Below are positions 26,380 to 35,148 of a stretch of 64,000 nucleotides of DNA, piece by piece. Numbering within the stretch: the first letter of the stretch is position 1; every line of letters begins with the position of its first letter. Position numbers and translations under genes: made by a program. This DNA comes from Candidatus Saccharimonadota bacterium (GTDB lineage: Bacteria > Patescibacteriota > Saccharimonadia > Saccharimonadales > Saccharimonadaceae). The notes beneath the pieces are model-generated. The model was not told where the DNA came from. It saw only the letters and a program-made list of their open reading frames with translations, and searched no databases. The DNA is taken from assembly GCA_017556795.1 (NCBI GenBank), contig JAFYLZ010000004.1:248001-312000 (forward strand), written 5' to 3'.

Positions 26380-27796
26380 AGGCTTTTGGAAAGAGCGGTG
26401 TGGTTGGTGGAGTAACCGTTTCGGCGTCGAAGACGTCGGCAACTTTTTTGGTAGCGCCCGGCAAGAATGGCGAGAGCATTAAATTGGCATCTTTCAAATC
26501 TTGTGCAAGCGAAGTCAAAACTTGTTGCAACTTTTCGGTTTCACCAGCCTTGGCTAGCATCCATGGTTTTTCATCATCGATACGCTTGTTGATTTGTTGG
26601 ACTTTCTCCCAAACATAATCAAAGGCTTTGCTAAATTCGAATTTATCCATGAGACCGCAGTAGGTTTCGTCGAGTGGAGCCGGCTCCAACGCGCTAGTTG
26701 AAACGCCGTTTTTGGCGATCATTGTAGCGAGGCGCTGAACGAGGTTGCCGTAGTCATTAGCAAGCTCGGTGTTGTAGGCGCTTTCGTATTTATCCCAAGT
26801 AAAATCGCCGTCAGCGAAAGTATCAACGTGGCGCAAGAAATAATAACGGAAAGCGTCGGTGCCGTGTTTTTCGAGAACTTCGATTGGGTCAACGACGTTG
26901 CCGATTGACTTAGACATTTTTTGACCATCCGCCATAATGAAGCCGTGTGAGCAAATCACTTTTGGCAAAGGCAAGCCGAGTGCAAGCAACATGGCTGGCC
27001 AAATGATGGCGTGGAATCTCAAAATATCTTTGCCAACGAATTGTGCAGCGGCTGGCCACCATTCATCGATCGATTGATCAGGATAACCAAGAATCGTGAT
27101 ATAGTTCGACAAAGCATCAATCCAAACATACATAGTTTGGTCTGGGTCGTCTGGTACCGGAATGCCCCACGTGAGCTGTGAAGTTGGGCGTGAAACTGAA
27201 ACATCCGGAGCTTCTTCGAGCATTTTCAAGATTTCTTTTTTGCGGAATTCTGGCAAAATCAACATTTCGTCGCTTTCGATGCGGGCGCGAATTTCGTCTT
27301 TGAAATCAGAAATCCTAAAGTAGTAGTTTTCTTCTTCGAGATGCTCGTATGGTTTTTGATGGTCTGGACAGACGCCGCCGTTTTCGTCATATTCTTTTTG
27401 GGTGACGTAACTTTCACAGCCTACACAGTACCAGCCGCCATAAGTAGCAGGATAAATGTGGTCCTTAATACGGCGCCAAATTTCTTGGCAGCGAGCCATA
27501 TGATCTGCGTCGGTCGTGCGAATGTAGTCGGTGTACTCAGCGTCGAGTTGACTAATGAAGTCGCGGAACTTAGCAGCGTTGCCGTCGACGTATTCTTGAA
27601 TTGGCAAATTATTCTCGGTAGCTTTGCGGAAGATTTTGTTGCCGTGTTCATCAGTGCCGGCCTGGAAGCGAACTTCGTCACCGCGGAGTTTGTGATAACG
27701 AGCATAAGTATCAGCAATAATATAATCCATGGCGTGGCCAATGTGTGGTGCGCCGTTAACATATGGAATTGCTGTAGTAAGATAAACTTTTGACAT
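26378..27796 (-). CDS. metG: methionyl-tRNA synthetase
   Basis: At 472 aa this is a short MetRS without the C-terminal dimerisation domain. HIGH is at residues 18-21 (NGAPHIGHAMDY) and DGQKMSKSIGNVVDP lies near 292. One zinc knuckle is seen (WYCVGCESYV...GGVCPDH), and the anticodon-binding helices include YGNLVQRLATMI. The start is supported by a -10 TAAAAT ending 6 nt before ATG (leaderless). Confidence 0.96.
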   Translation of the reverse strand: MSKVYLTTAIPYVNGAPHIGHAMDYIIADTYARYHKLRGDEVRFQAGTDEHGNKIFRKATENNLPIQEYVDGNAAKFRDFISQLDAEYTDYIRTTDADHMARCQEIWRRIKDHIYPATYGGWYCVGCESYVTQKEYDENGGVCPDHQKPYEHLEEENYYFRISDFKDEIRARIESDEMLILPEFRKKEILKMLEEAPDVSVSRPTSQLTWGIPVPDDPDQTMYVWIDALSNYITILGYPDQSIDEWWPAAAQFVGKDILRFHAIIWPAMLLALGLPLPKVICSHGFIMADGQKMSKSIGNVVDPIEVLEKHGTDAFRYYFLRHVDTFADGDFTWDKYESAYNTELANDYGNLVQRLATMIAKNGVSTSALEPAPLDETYCGLMDKFEFSKAFDYVWEKVQQINKRIDDEKPWMLAKAGETEKLQQVLTSLAQDLKDANLMLSPFLPGATKKVADVFDAETVTPPTTPLFPKA

Positions 27797-27802
27797 ACAA
27801 TA

Positions 27803-27808
27803 ATTTTA
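27803..27808 (-). promoter_or_regulatory. -10 box of metG (leaderless)
   Basis: TGTAAAAT, then TATTGT (6 nt) and ATG at 27796. Confidence 0.65.
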
Positions 27809-27830
27809 CAATATTTTTCTATCTTTAGCA

Positions 27831-27863
27831 ACAAAAAATCCCAGCCTCGCGGTTGGGATTTTT
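27831..27863 (-). terminator. intrinsic terminator after the 405-aa gene
   Basis: AAAAATCCCA-ac-cgcg-ag-GCTGGGATTTTTTG-type hairpin on the minus strand, immediately upstream of the metG promoter. Confidence 0.85.
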
Positions 27864-27875
27864 AGCGACCTGTTT

Positions 27876-29093
27876 TTATTCTGTAGCTTCAGGAGTTTTA
27901 GCTTCACAAGTATAGCCGGAAGCTTCGTAGTTGGTTTTCCAGGTGTCCAATTTAGCACTCATGTCTAGGCCATAGAAGACAAAGTTGTCTCTGTTGTAGT
28001 CTTCTAATATAGCGTTACGGATGAGATAAAGCTTGCTATCCTGTGAACCGTAGGAAGAAGTGAACGGATCAACTTCGAGACCATAAACCTCGAGCTCAGC
28101 TTCGCGATCAGTCTTGATTTTGGCTTCGGCGGATTTAGCCGTAGCGACATCGTCGTAAGCAAGTTGGATGTTTTGTTCGTAAGTAATCACGACACCGTCT
28201 TTATCAAAGCCAACTTCAACAACCTCGTTGCCACTCTTAGCATCGGCATAAGTGACGAGGTCAACTTCGGTAAAGTCGCGGCTACATTGCAAGGATTTAG
28301 CAACCGTTGGGCCTTTAATGACGACTGGTTCGTCCTGATCATTCGCCTGGTTGCCACTATTTTTGTTGCCGGAGAAGGCAACCATGATTGCTACGATCAC
28401 GATAACGAACACGAGGAAGGCGCCGGCGGCGATGAGAATATATTTGAGTTTGTTTTTATCTTCAAATTGTGGCAAGAATGACTTTTTGGTATTTGTCATT
28501 TCAATAGTATCGTTGGAAGAATATGGATTAAAGGCGACGTTGTTGCTCTTGGTGGTCGAGACCGATGCGCCCATATCAGACAAAACCGGTGATGGCTCTG
28601 GGGCGTTCAAAAAGGCATCAATGTCGTCTGGAATTTCGGAGAAGTCCGAAGGCTGTGGAGCTGGTTCTGGCATTGGAGCTGGAGCTGGTTCTGGAGCTGG
28701 AGCAGCAGGCATCGAGACGGCACTACCAATTGAGCCTGGCACTGGAGCGGCGGCCTGGATTGGCTGGGCTAGTTCAGCGGCGATGGCGTCGGCTGGCTGT
28801 GGAGCTGGAGCCGGGGCTGGAGCTGCTGGTTCGGCGGCACCAAAATTATTAGCTGGCGCAGCAGGATTTCCAAAGGCTTGTTCAAACGACATGCTAGCAG
28901 CTGGCACTTCTTCCATCACTGGAGATGGAGCGGCGCTCTGCGTAGGCATGCTTGGCATTTGATTAGGAGCTGGGGCTGGTCCGGCAGCACTACGTGCTGG
29001 AGCCGAAGCAATATTCGGCATTGCGTTGCCCGGTGTCGGCATTGGACCTGGTGCCGGAGTCGGGTTTGGATTATTGTTGTATAGTGGATCCAT
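27876..29093 (-). CDS. Pro/Ala-rich single-pass membrane protein, 405 aa
   Basis: Unrecognised family. Residues 1-160 are low-complexity Pro/Ala/Met with PAPAPAP runs and a conserved-looking acidic patch (SEIPDDIDAFLNAPEPS). A membrane helix lies at about 225-250 (YILIAAGAFLVFVIVIVAIM). The C-terminal 150 residues form an extracytoplasmic domain with two Cys (SLQCSRDF, GYTCEAK) that could pair. The layout of cytoplasmic Pro-rich tail, helix and small external domain suggests an envelope protein. It starts 28 bp after ldh in the same direction, with its own AGGAAG site. Confidence 0.7.
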   Translation of the reverse strand: MDPLYNNNPNPTPAPGPMPTPGNAMPNIASAPARSAAGPAPAPNQMPSMPTQSAAPSPVMEEVPAASMSFEQAFGNPAAPANNFGAAEPAAPAPAPAPQPADAIAAELAQPIQAAAPVPGSIGSAVSMPAAPAPEPAPAPMPEPAPQPSDFSEIPDDIDAFLNAPEPSPVLSDMGASVSTTKSNNVAFNPYSSNDTIEMTNTKKSFLPQFEDKNKLKYILIAAGAFLVFVIVIVAIMVAFSGNKNSGNQANDQDEPVVIKGPTVAKSLQCSRDFTEVDLVTYADAKSGNEVVEVGFDKDGVVITYEQNIQLAYDDVATAKSAEAKIKTDREAELEVYGLEVDPFTSSYGSQDSKLYLIRNAILEDYNRDNFVFYGLDMSAKLDTWKTNYEASGYTCEAKTPEATE

Positions 29094-29120
29094 TTTCTTC
29101 CTTTATTTAGTTTTACTTTA

Positions 29121-30062
29121 CTACTTACGCTTAACTCGGTCAAGTTTCTTATCTAAACCAAGTGAATCGATCATCCCCTTAATTTCGTTCACCGATTTAG
29201 CGAGTTTGATTCCCTCATCTTCGGACAGTTCGACGTCGATTTGGCGCACAACGCCTTCTAGACCAACCACGGCTGGGAAACCGTAGTAGATATCTTCAAA
29301 ATCGTGATAACTCGAAACTGAAAGTACGCGGCGTTCGTCGTTCAAAATACAATTCAAGATGCGGACCGCGCAAACACCAATACCGTATTCGGTGCTACCT
29401 TTACGGTTGATAATTTCGTAAGCTTTGCCACGCACGAAACCTTCGATGCCGTTCATCGTAGAAGCTGGAAGTAGGGAGCTGACGAGCTGGCCGCCGATGT
29501 TAGCTGATGACCAAAGCGCAAACTCCGAGTCGCCGTGTTCGCCGACTTGATAAGCATGAATAGATTTTGGATTGATGCTAATATAGCTTGCAATGCGTTC
29601 GCAGAGACGGGCTGAATCAAGGACGGTGCCAGTGCCGATAACTTTTTCGCATGGTAGGCCGGAGAATTTCCAAACGAGATAAGAAATTACGTCAACCGGG
29701 TTAGTTACGACAATAAAAATGCCATTGAAACCGCTGCCCATGATTTGATCAACCATGCCTTTGATGATATTGGCATTTTTCTTCAACAAATCACGGCGCG
29801 TTTCTTTGCCGTGTTGGGCGGCGCCGGCGGTAATGATTACGACATCACAATCTTTGGCGTCTTTGTAGGTGCCGTTACGAATCTTGATATAGCTTGGAGC
29901 GACTGCGATAGCGTCGCTTAGGTCCATCGCTTCGCCTTCGGCGTCTTTGGCAATGATGTCCGTCAAAATTAACTCGTTCACGGCGGTTTGCTGGTTCAAA
30001 ATAGCAAACGCAATCGAAGCGCCGACATGTCCAGTACCGACAATCATTACTTTATGTGACAT
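29121..30062 (-). CDS. ldh: L-lactate dehydrogenase
   Basis: This 313-aa NAD-dependent enzyme reduces pyruvate to lactate, regenerating NAD in a fermentative cell. It has the Rossmann motif GTGHVGASIAFA at residues 7-18, RRDLLKKN at the mobile loop, NPVDVISYLVWKFSG, and the catalytic-His motif VGEHGDSEFALWS near 175-187. The HGDSEF context favours LDH over malate dehydrogenase. It has a leadered promoter (TGCTAAAAT) and a GAAAGGTGG ribosome-binding site. Confidence 0.94.
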   Translation of the reverse strand: MSHKVMIVGTGHVGASIAFAILNQQTAVNELILTDIIAKDAEGEAMDLSDAIAVAPSYIKIRNGTYKDAKDCDVVIITAGAAQHGKETRRDLLKKNANIIKGMVDQIMGSGFNGIFIVVTNPVDVISYLVWKFSGLPCEKVIGTGTVLDSARLCERIASYISINPKSIHAYQVGEHGDSEFALWSSANIGGQLVSSLLPASTMNGIEGFVRGKAYEIINRKGSTEYGIGVCAVRILNCILNDERRVLSVSSYHDFEDIYYGFPAVVGLEGVVRQIDVELSEDEGIKLAKSVNEIKGMIDSLGLDKKLDRVKRK

Positions 30063-30098
30063 CTGCCCACCTTTCTTTATTTTATTTTAGCATAAGTT

Positions 30099-31454
30099 TT
30101 ATAAATAGTCACTGTCATTTAGTGATTCAAAATACAACTTGAGTTCTTCTTTCAAATAATCGTCTTCGATTTTTTCGAGTTCCTCTAAGAAAATCGGGGC
30201 TTGGCGTTCCAAGCGGGCGCGGCGATATGCTTGCCACTTCTTGGATTCGGCGTCACTGAGAGACTGTGGGAAGTTTTTGGCCTTGTAGTGTAGTAATAAT
30301 TCGTGCAAACGTTCGTCGATGAAGTCTGGGTTAAAGTCGGCAAGGCTGTTAGCATCGGCATTGCGGACGGCTTCGCAACGGATGCGGTCGCGGTCGTTTA
30401 AGAATCCGTCATAGAGCGCCGATTCTGGATCGATAGCTGGTGGGAACTCTGGCTTGTTTTCGATTTCTTCGCGCATTTTTTCGGCAAATTCTGGATGCTT
30501 CAATAGGATTTCAAGATTTTTATTAACTGTCTCGGCATCGAGATCGATTTTTTGCCAACCGTCAGCCTTGTCCAGGACGCTGAGCGGAGCGACGGCTGGA
30601 CAGCGGTTGAAATAAAATTCCTTAACGACCGGATAGAAACTCTTGCGTTCTTTATCGTTTAAAATTTCTTCGAGATTGTAGCGCAAATCATAAACCAAAA
30701 TGTTGCCATTTCTAGAGCTAGTTAGTGGGAAAGCGACCGTGGTTTTGTTGGTCTTGGATGAATAGCGGCCAGACGAATAAACGAATGGGCGTTTGTCGTC
30801 GAGATTAACGATTTTTTTGACGTCGTTTTTGCCGCGAATTTTAAAAAGGAAGCTGAATAGCTCTGGCTGCTTTTCTTTAATTAATTTAGCAACATCGATC
30901 GAGGCCTGCACATCGGCTTCGGCATCATGGGCGTTTTCGTGCGAGATTTGGTTGAGCTTAGTAATCAGCTCAAGGCGGTTAGTCGCCTTGCCGTCTGCCG
31001 TTACTGGCCAATTAATTCCCTCTGGGCGGAGCGCCCTTGTCATACGGACGACGTCGAGCAAGTCCCAGCGGCTGCGGCCGTCTTTCCATTCGAATTCGTA
31101 TGGGTCGTAAAAAGTGCGCCAGAAAAGATGTCGCATGAATTCATCGTCAAAACGTACCGTATTGTAGCCAACGGCAATGGTGTTTGGCGTGAAAATTTCG
31201 CTCGTGACGAGCTTGGCAAATTCTGCCTCCGTAATACCGTCTGCGAGAGTTTTCTGCGGGGTGATTTTGGTAACAGCAATCGCCGACGGGCTCGGCAAAG
31301 TATCATCCGGAAGTTTAACGAGCAAATTAACTGGGCCACCAATCGGATTTAGATCCAGATCGGTGCGCTGGCCGGCAAACTGCATAATGCGATCCTCGCG
31401 CGGGCTGAGACCCGAGGTTTCGAGATCGTAAAAGAAAAATGTTGGCTTATTCAT
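30099..31454 (-). CDS. sbcB: exonuclease I-like 3'-5' single-strand DNA exonuclease
   Basis: This 451-aa protein has a DEDD exonuclease domain. FFYDLETSGLSPREDRIMQF carries the first Asp-Glu pair, VGYNTVRFDDEFMRHLFWR the second Asp, and HDAEADVQASIDVAK the His/Asp pair (DEDDh). The C-terminal SH3-like and helical regions match the E. coli ExoI layout (about 475 aa), for example NKTTVAFPLTSS and FNRCPAVAPLSVLDKADGW. It degrades ssDNA in repair and recombination. The ATG at 31454 lies 4 bp after the trxB-like stop; longer upstream starts run into that gene and are not preferred. Confidence 0.88.
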   Translation of the reverse strand: MNKPTFFFYDLETSGLSPREDRIMQFAGQRTDLDLNPIGGPVNLLVKLPDDTLPSPSAIAVTKITPQKTLADGITEAEFAKLVTSEIFTPNTIAVGYNTVRFDDEFMRHLFWRTFYDPYEFEWKDGRSRWDLLDVVRMTRALRPEGINWPVTADGKATNRLELITKLNQISHENAHDAEADVQASIDVAKLIKEKQPELFSFLFKIRGKNDVKKIVNLDDKRPFVYSSGRYSSKTNKTTVAFPLTSSRNGNILVYDLRYNLEEILNDKERKSFYPVVKEFYFNRCPAVAPLSVLDKADGWQKIDLDAETVNKNLEILLKHPEFAEKMREEIENKPEFPPAIDPESALYDGFLNDRDRIRCEAVRNADANSLADFNPDFIDERLHELLLHYKAKNFPQSLSDAESKKWQAYRRARLERQAPIFLEELEKIEDDYLKEELKLYFESLNDSDYL

Positions 31455-31458
31455 GCGC

Positions 31459-32268
31459 TTATTTCTGCCCCAAAACGTCAATAATGCGAAGAGCGGCAGC
31501 GGCGCCATCGGCGGCGGCGGTAACAACTTGTTTAATGGTATCCGCGCGGACATCGCCAGCGGCAAAGACGCCTGGCAGGGCGGTCTGATAATTTTCGGTC
31601 TTAATGAAGCCTTTTTCGTCTAGAAGTTCGGCCGGCAAAAAGTCGGTGGCTGGAACTTTGCCAATAAAGACAAAGACACCGTCGAATTGGTTCAGGACTT
31701 CGGCATTGATTTCGGCATTTTCTTTGACGGTGACGTTGCTGCCGAGTTTTTCGACTGAGCTTTGGTTGGCCTTGACGCTTGAACGGCTAAGAATTACGAC
31801 TTCGCTAGCGAATTCGGCGAGATAGGCAGATTCCTGAATAGCGGAATTGCCACCACCCACGACGGCGACGCGTTTGCCTTTATATAATGCTCCGTCACAA
31901 ATTGCACAGTAAGAAACTGGCACCGTAACTCCCTCGATGTCGAGTTTTTTCGGTGCTGAACCAGTAGCAATCAAAATAGCACGAGCTTCGACTTTTTCGT
32001 CGTCGATGATGAGTGAGCCGGATTCAACTTTGGTACATTCGCCGTAGGAGATTTCGGCGCCGAGTTCGATAGTTTGAGCTTTGAATTTTTCGGCAAGCTC
32101 AGAACCGCCACCAATAAAACCTGGGTAGTTTTCGATGCGGGCAATTTCTGGCAAAGTTCCGCCAATATTACCTTTTTCAAAAACTTGGACCTTGAGTCCT
32201 GCCCTTGCGGCATAAATGGCTGCGGAAAGCGCCGCTGGACCAGCACCGACAATGGCAAGATCAATCAT
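31459..32268 (-). CDS. trxB: thioredoxin reductase-like flavoprotein
   Basis: At 269 aa it is somewhat shorter than typical TrxB (about 310). It has the FAD motif VGAGPAALSAAIYAARAG at 7-24, redox CAIC at 121-124, the NAD(P)H motif VVGGGNSAIQ and the C-terminal GVFAAGDVRADTIKQVVTAAADG. It should pass electrons from NAD(P)H to a disulfide partner. No thioredoxin is seen in this window. The ATG overlaps the upstream FKBP stop (TAATG). Confidence 0.88.
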   Translation of the reverse strand: MIDLAIVGAGPAALSAAIYAARAGLKVQVFEKGNIGGTLPEIARIENYPGFIGGGSELAEKFKAQTIELGAEISYGECTKVESGSLIIDDEKVEARAILIATGSAPKKLDIEGVTVPVSYCAICDGALYKGKRVAVVGGGNSAIQESAYLAEFASEVVILSRSSVKANQSSVEKLGSNVTVKENAEINAEVLNQFDGVFVFIGKVPATDFLPAELLDEKGFIKTENYQTALPGVFAAGDVRADTIKQVVTAAADGAAAALRIIDVLGQK

Positions 32269-33011
32269 TATTCTTCCTCCTCGTATTCGTAATCGTCGTC
32301 GGAGTCACCAAATTGTTTGTCATAATCAATACCGTACTGTGCGTACTGATATTTGGTGTTAGCGAGCGAAAGCTTGTCATACATATCGTTGAGTTCGGTG
32401 GTTTTCTCTTTGACCATCACGATAAATTTAAGAGGTTTATACTCACCACCACAAATTTCGCGCTCGTCTTTGTAAGCAAGTTCGCCAGGAATCGTAATTT
32501 CACGAATGCCATTCATGTTCATGCCAACCACACCGACGTTCCAGCCAGCGATAAGGCCAGCACTAGCATCGAGGATACCGGTGAATGAAGCTGGGTTGTC
32601 GTTTGAGTTGAAGGTGGAGTCAAAGATACTTTCGTCTGGACACCAACCAACATAGTAAGCATAGTAATCAGTATCGCCGTCTTCGAGCGTGCGGCCGTCA
32701 CCGATCACGAGGTCTTCGTATTCGAGGCCGTTAGCGTTGGCGTTTGATTCGTTGTAGGCACTAATGCGGCCTTTGAATTCGATAAACTTATTGAAATCAT
32801 CGCGTGAGAGCGAGGCGAGGGCTTTTTGTTGCTCGTAGCGTTGCTCGCTATATTTAGCGACGAGACGATCCGCGTCATCCATGTCGCCTTCGGAACCGCT
32901 TGCGAGCACGATGGCAGCATAGGATGCAATAAATGAGCCGATCATCAAAATAGCAATCACAGCAATAATTAATCTTTGTTTCTTACTGGTTTTCAGCAAT
33001 TCTTGGTCCAT
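32268..33011 (-). CDS. membrane-anchored FKBP-type peptidyl-prolyl isomerase
   Basis: This 247-aa protein has an N-terminal signal anchor (residues 14-38). After a helical linker an FKBP domain follows at about 95-205: YAYYVGWCPDESIFDSTF, a NVGVVGMNMNGIREITIPGELAY stretch and YKPLKFIVMVKEK. It would catalyse proline isomerisation in exported proteins. Two Cys (WCPDE, REICGG) are unusual in the domain and might be a substrate for the adjacent redox enzyme, which is speculation. The C-terminus is acidic. Confidence 0.8.
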   Translation of the reverse strand: MDQELLKTSKKQRLIIAVIAILMIGSFIASYAAIVLASGSEGDMDDADRLVAKYSEQRYEQQKALASLSRDDFNKFIEFKGRISAYNESNANANGLEYEDLVIGDGRTLEDGDTDYYAYYVGWCPDESIFDSTFNSNDNPASFTGILDASAGLIAGWNVGVVGMNMNGIREITIPGELAYKDEREICGGEYKPLKFIVMVKEKTTELNDMYDKLSLANTKYQYAQYGIDYDKQFGDSDDDYEYEEEE

Positions 33012-33056
33012 AAAAACTCCACTATTAAACTGTTTTAATCATAGCACGTTCGGGAC

Positions 33057-33085
33057 AAAAAAATAACCCCCGAAGGGGTTATTTT
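33057..33085 (-). terminator. intrinsic terminator after rplO
   Basis: AATAACCCC-ttcg-GGGGTTATTTTTTT on the minus strand; a textbook UUCG-type hairpin ending the L6-L18-S5-L15 unit. Confidence 0.92.
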
Positions 33086-33095
33086 TTACCTGAAA

Positions 33096-33560
33096 TTACT
33101 CAGCTTTTTTGGCTGGGCGCATTGGCACAGCAACTTTCTTGAAGCTACCACCAGCTTTTTCGATAGCGGCGACAGCAGTCTTGGAAGCAAATTGAGTTTC
33201 GAGGTTGATTTTTGCAGTGAGTTCACCGCGGGAGATAACTTTGACCTTGGTGTATGGATTTGAAATCAAAGCCTGATCAGCGAGGACAAAGTTGTCGACG
33301 TTGCCTTTGAGGTCGTTCAAACGATCGGTGTAGACAACTTCGGCTTTAGCGTGAATACTCTTGAAACCTTTGAGCTTTGGAATAGCCTGCATGATAGCGC
33401 GTTGGCCACCCATGAAGCCGGCAGCCATCTTGCGATGACCGGTACGGGATTTTTGACCCTTGGTACCACGGCCAGCGGTTTTACCTTGGCCAGCGGAGAT
33501 ACCGCGGCCTTTACGGCTTGGGCGAGTATTTTTCTCGACGATTAAATCATTGTATTTCAT
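33096..33560 (-). CDS. rplO: 50S ribosomal protein L15
   Basis: At 154 aa, L15 has the Gly-rich N-terminus RPSRKGRGISAGQGKTAGRG and GHRKMAAGFMGGQ, with the C-terminal KTAVAAIEKAGGSFKKV. It overlaps the S5 stop by one base (TAATG), leaving no room for L30 (rpmD), whose usual place is between S5 and L15. It is the last ribosomal gene here; secY, adk, map and infA do not follow. Confidence 0.96.
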   Translation of the reverse strand: MKYNDLIVEKNTRPSRKGRGISAGQGKTAGRGTKGQKSRTGHRKMAAGFMGGQRAIMQAIPKLKGFKSIHAKAEVVYTDRLNDLKGNVDNFVLADQALISNPYTKVKVISRGELTAKINLETQFASKTAVAAIEKAGGSFKKVAVPMRPAKKAE

Positions 33561-34186
33561 TACTTAGTCTCCTTTTTGGCGGCTTTAGCACCGTTCCACT
33601 GATCACGTGGGACTTGTTGCTTCAAGCCTTCAATTACAGCGTAAGCAATGTTGACTTTGTTGGTAGAACCAAGTGACTTAGAAATCAAGTTCTTCACACC
33701 GGTAAGGCCCATGATGGAACGGACGGTACCACCAGCGATAATACCAGTACCAGGAGCAGCTGGCTTCATAAGAATGTCAGCGCCGGTGACTTTGGTTTCG
33801 ACTTCATGGCAGATAGTCTCGCCATCCATGGCGAAGGTGATCATAGATTTCTTAGCTTTGGAAGTAGCCTTGGCGACAGCGGTAGTAACATCGTTACCTT
33901 TTGCAACACCAACACCAACTTTGTTTTTATGGTTTCCAATAGCAACGAGTGCTTTGAAACGCATGCGGCGACCACCAGCTACGGTACGAGAAACGCGATC
34001 AACAGCGATGGTGATTTCATCAAATTCCTTTGGTGCAACATCAGCTTTGACGCGATCGCGGCGGTTGCGGCGATCAATTCTTTTGCCTGCAATGTCGCGG
34101 GATTCTTTTTTAGCTGCGACCTCATCGGTCATTTTAAGGGTGCCGGATTTGTTAATAACTTTTGGGGCTTTATTTTCTTCGGCCAT
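33560..34186 (-). CDS. rpsE: 30S ribosomal protein S5
   Basis: The 208-aa S5 carries an extra basic N-terminal segment (residues 1-50) before the dsRBD-like fold with RRMRFKALVAIGNHKNKVGV and the second domain with AAPGTGIIAGGTVRSIMGLTG. It takes part in decoding accuracy and 30S assembly. It follows L18 by 2 bp and overlaps L15. Confidence 0.96.
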   Translation of the reverse strand: MAEENKAPKVINKSGTLKMTDEVAAKKESRDIAGKRIDRRNRRDRVKADVAPKEFDEITIAVDRVSRTVAGGRRMRFKALVAIGNHKNKVGVGVAKGNDVTTAVAKATSKAKKSMITFAMDGETICHEVETKVTGADILMKPAAPGTGIIAGGTVRSIMGLTGVKNLISKSLGSTNKVNIAYAVIEGLKQQVPRDQWNGAKAAKKETK

Positions 34187-34188
34187 AA

Positions 34189-34518
34189 TTAAAACTCCAA
34201 TCCTTCCTTGCGGGCGGCGTCAGCGAGTGCGCTCATGCGACCAGCATAAATTTTAGAACCGCGATCAAAGACGACTTTCTTAACCTTAGCAGCTTTGGCT
34301 TTTTCAGCGATTTCTTTACCAATGACAGCAGCTTTCTCGGTTTTAGTACCAGAAAGTTTTTTGCCAACGGTAGTAGCGTAAGCTAAAGTGACTTTTTTGT
34401 CATCATCGATGATTTGTGCAGTAATGTGAAGATTTGAAAAGTTAACGCTGAGGCGTGGACGCTCGGCGGTGCCGTGAATCTTCGCACGGGTGCGGTTAGC
34501 GCGATAGACAGCTTTCAT
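34189..34518 (-). CDS. rplR: 50S ribosomal protein L18
   Basis: At 109 aa it has typical L18 features: RANRTRAKIHGTAERPRLSV, TEKAAVIGKEIAEKAK and the C-terminal FDRGSKIYAGRMSALADAAR. It binds 5S rRNA together with L5. Its ATG overlaps the L6 stop (TAATG). Confidence 0.95.
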   Translation of the reverse strand: MKAVYRANRTRAKIHGTAERPRLSVNFSNLHITAQIIDDDKKVTLAYATTVGKKLSGTKTEKAAVIGKEIAEKAKAAKVKKVVFDRGSKIYAGRMSALADAARKEGLEF

Positions 34519-35054
34519 TATTTCTTACCTGCCTTTCCTGCCTTACGAATAATAACTTCGTCGACATATTTAATACCCTTACCTTTGTATGGTTCAGGTT
34601 TCTTGAGGGCGCGGATTTCCGCAGCGACCTGGCCGACTTTTTGCTTGTCAATGCCAGAAACCGTGATTTCCATTTTGTTGGTAGTCAAAGTAATGCCTTC
34701 TGGGGCGCTATATTTGACTGGGTGTGAAAAACCTAAAGCCATTTCGATGTCTTTTGGACCGCCAGAAAGACGGAAACCGACACCGTTGATTTCAAGTTTT
34801 TTCTCAAAGCCTTTGGTGACGCCTTCAACAGCATTGTTGAGCAATGCGCGTTGCAAACCGTGCCAGGCTTTTGATTTTGGTTCGTCATTCTCACGAGTGA
34901 CGACAATTTGAGTACCTTCGACCTTAGTAGTGGTCTTAGGCTGAACCGGGACGACGAGTGAACCCTTTGGTCCTGCGACAGTAATTTCTTTGTCGCCGAC
35001 CGTGATTGTCACTCCCGCCGGAATCTCGATGGGTTGTTTTCCGATACGACTCAT
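34518..35054 (-). CDS. rplF: 50S ribosomal protein L6
   Basis: The 178-aa L6 has two homologous domains: MSRIGKQPIEIPAGVTITVG at the start, then SHPVKYSAPEGITL and PEPYKGKGIKYVDEVI at the end. I choose the ATG at 35054, preceded by GGGAAAAT; longer starts lie upstream of the promoter. Here L6 is the first gene of a separate unit because a divergent capA-like gene interrupts the operon after S8. Confidence 0.96.
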   Translation of the reverse strand: MSRIGKQPIEIPAGVTITVGDKEITVAGPKGSLVVPVQPKTTTKVEGTQIVVTRENDEPKSKAWHGLQRALLNNAVEGVTKGFEKKLEINGVGFRLSGGPKDIEMALGFSHPVKYSAPEGITLTTNKMEITVSGIDKQKVGQVAAEIRALKKPEPYKGKGIKYVDEVIIRKAGKAGKK

Positions 35055-35082
35055 ATTTTCCCTTATTGTTAATATCCCAACA

Positions 35083-35088
35083 ATTATA
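35083..35088 (-). promoter_or_regulatory. -10 box of the L6-L18-S5-L15 unit
   Basis: Extended -10 TGGTATAAT on the minus strand, giving a leader of about 23 nt before the L6 ATG. This promoter is needed because the unit is cut off from the upstream S10 cluster. Confidence 0.75.
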
Positions 35089-35136
35089 CCACAGATTAAG
35101 AGTAAAAACAAGTAAAAACACCAATAATTATTGTGC

Positions 35137-35142
35137 TATATT
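35137..35142 (+). promoter_or_regulatory. -10 box of the capA-like gene (leaderless)
   Basis: TGC-TATATT, then TAAATT (6 nt) and ATG at 35149. Confidence 0.6.
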
Positions 35143-35148
35143 TAAATT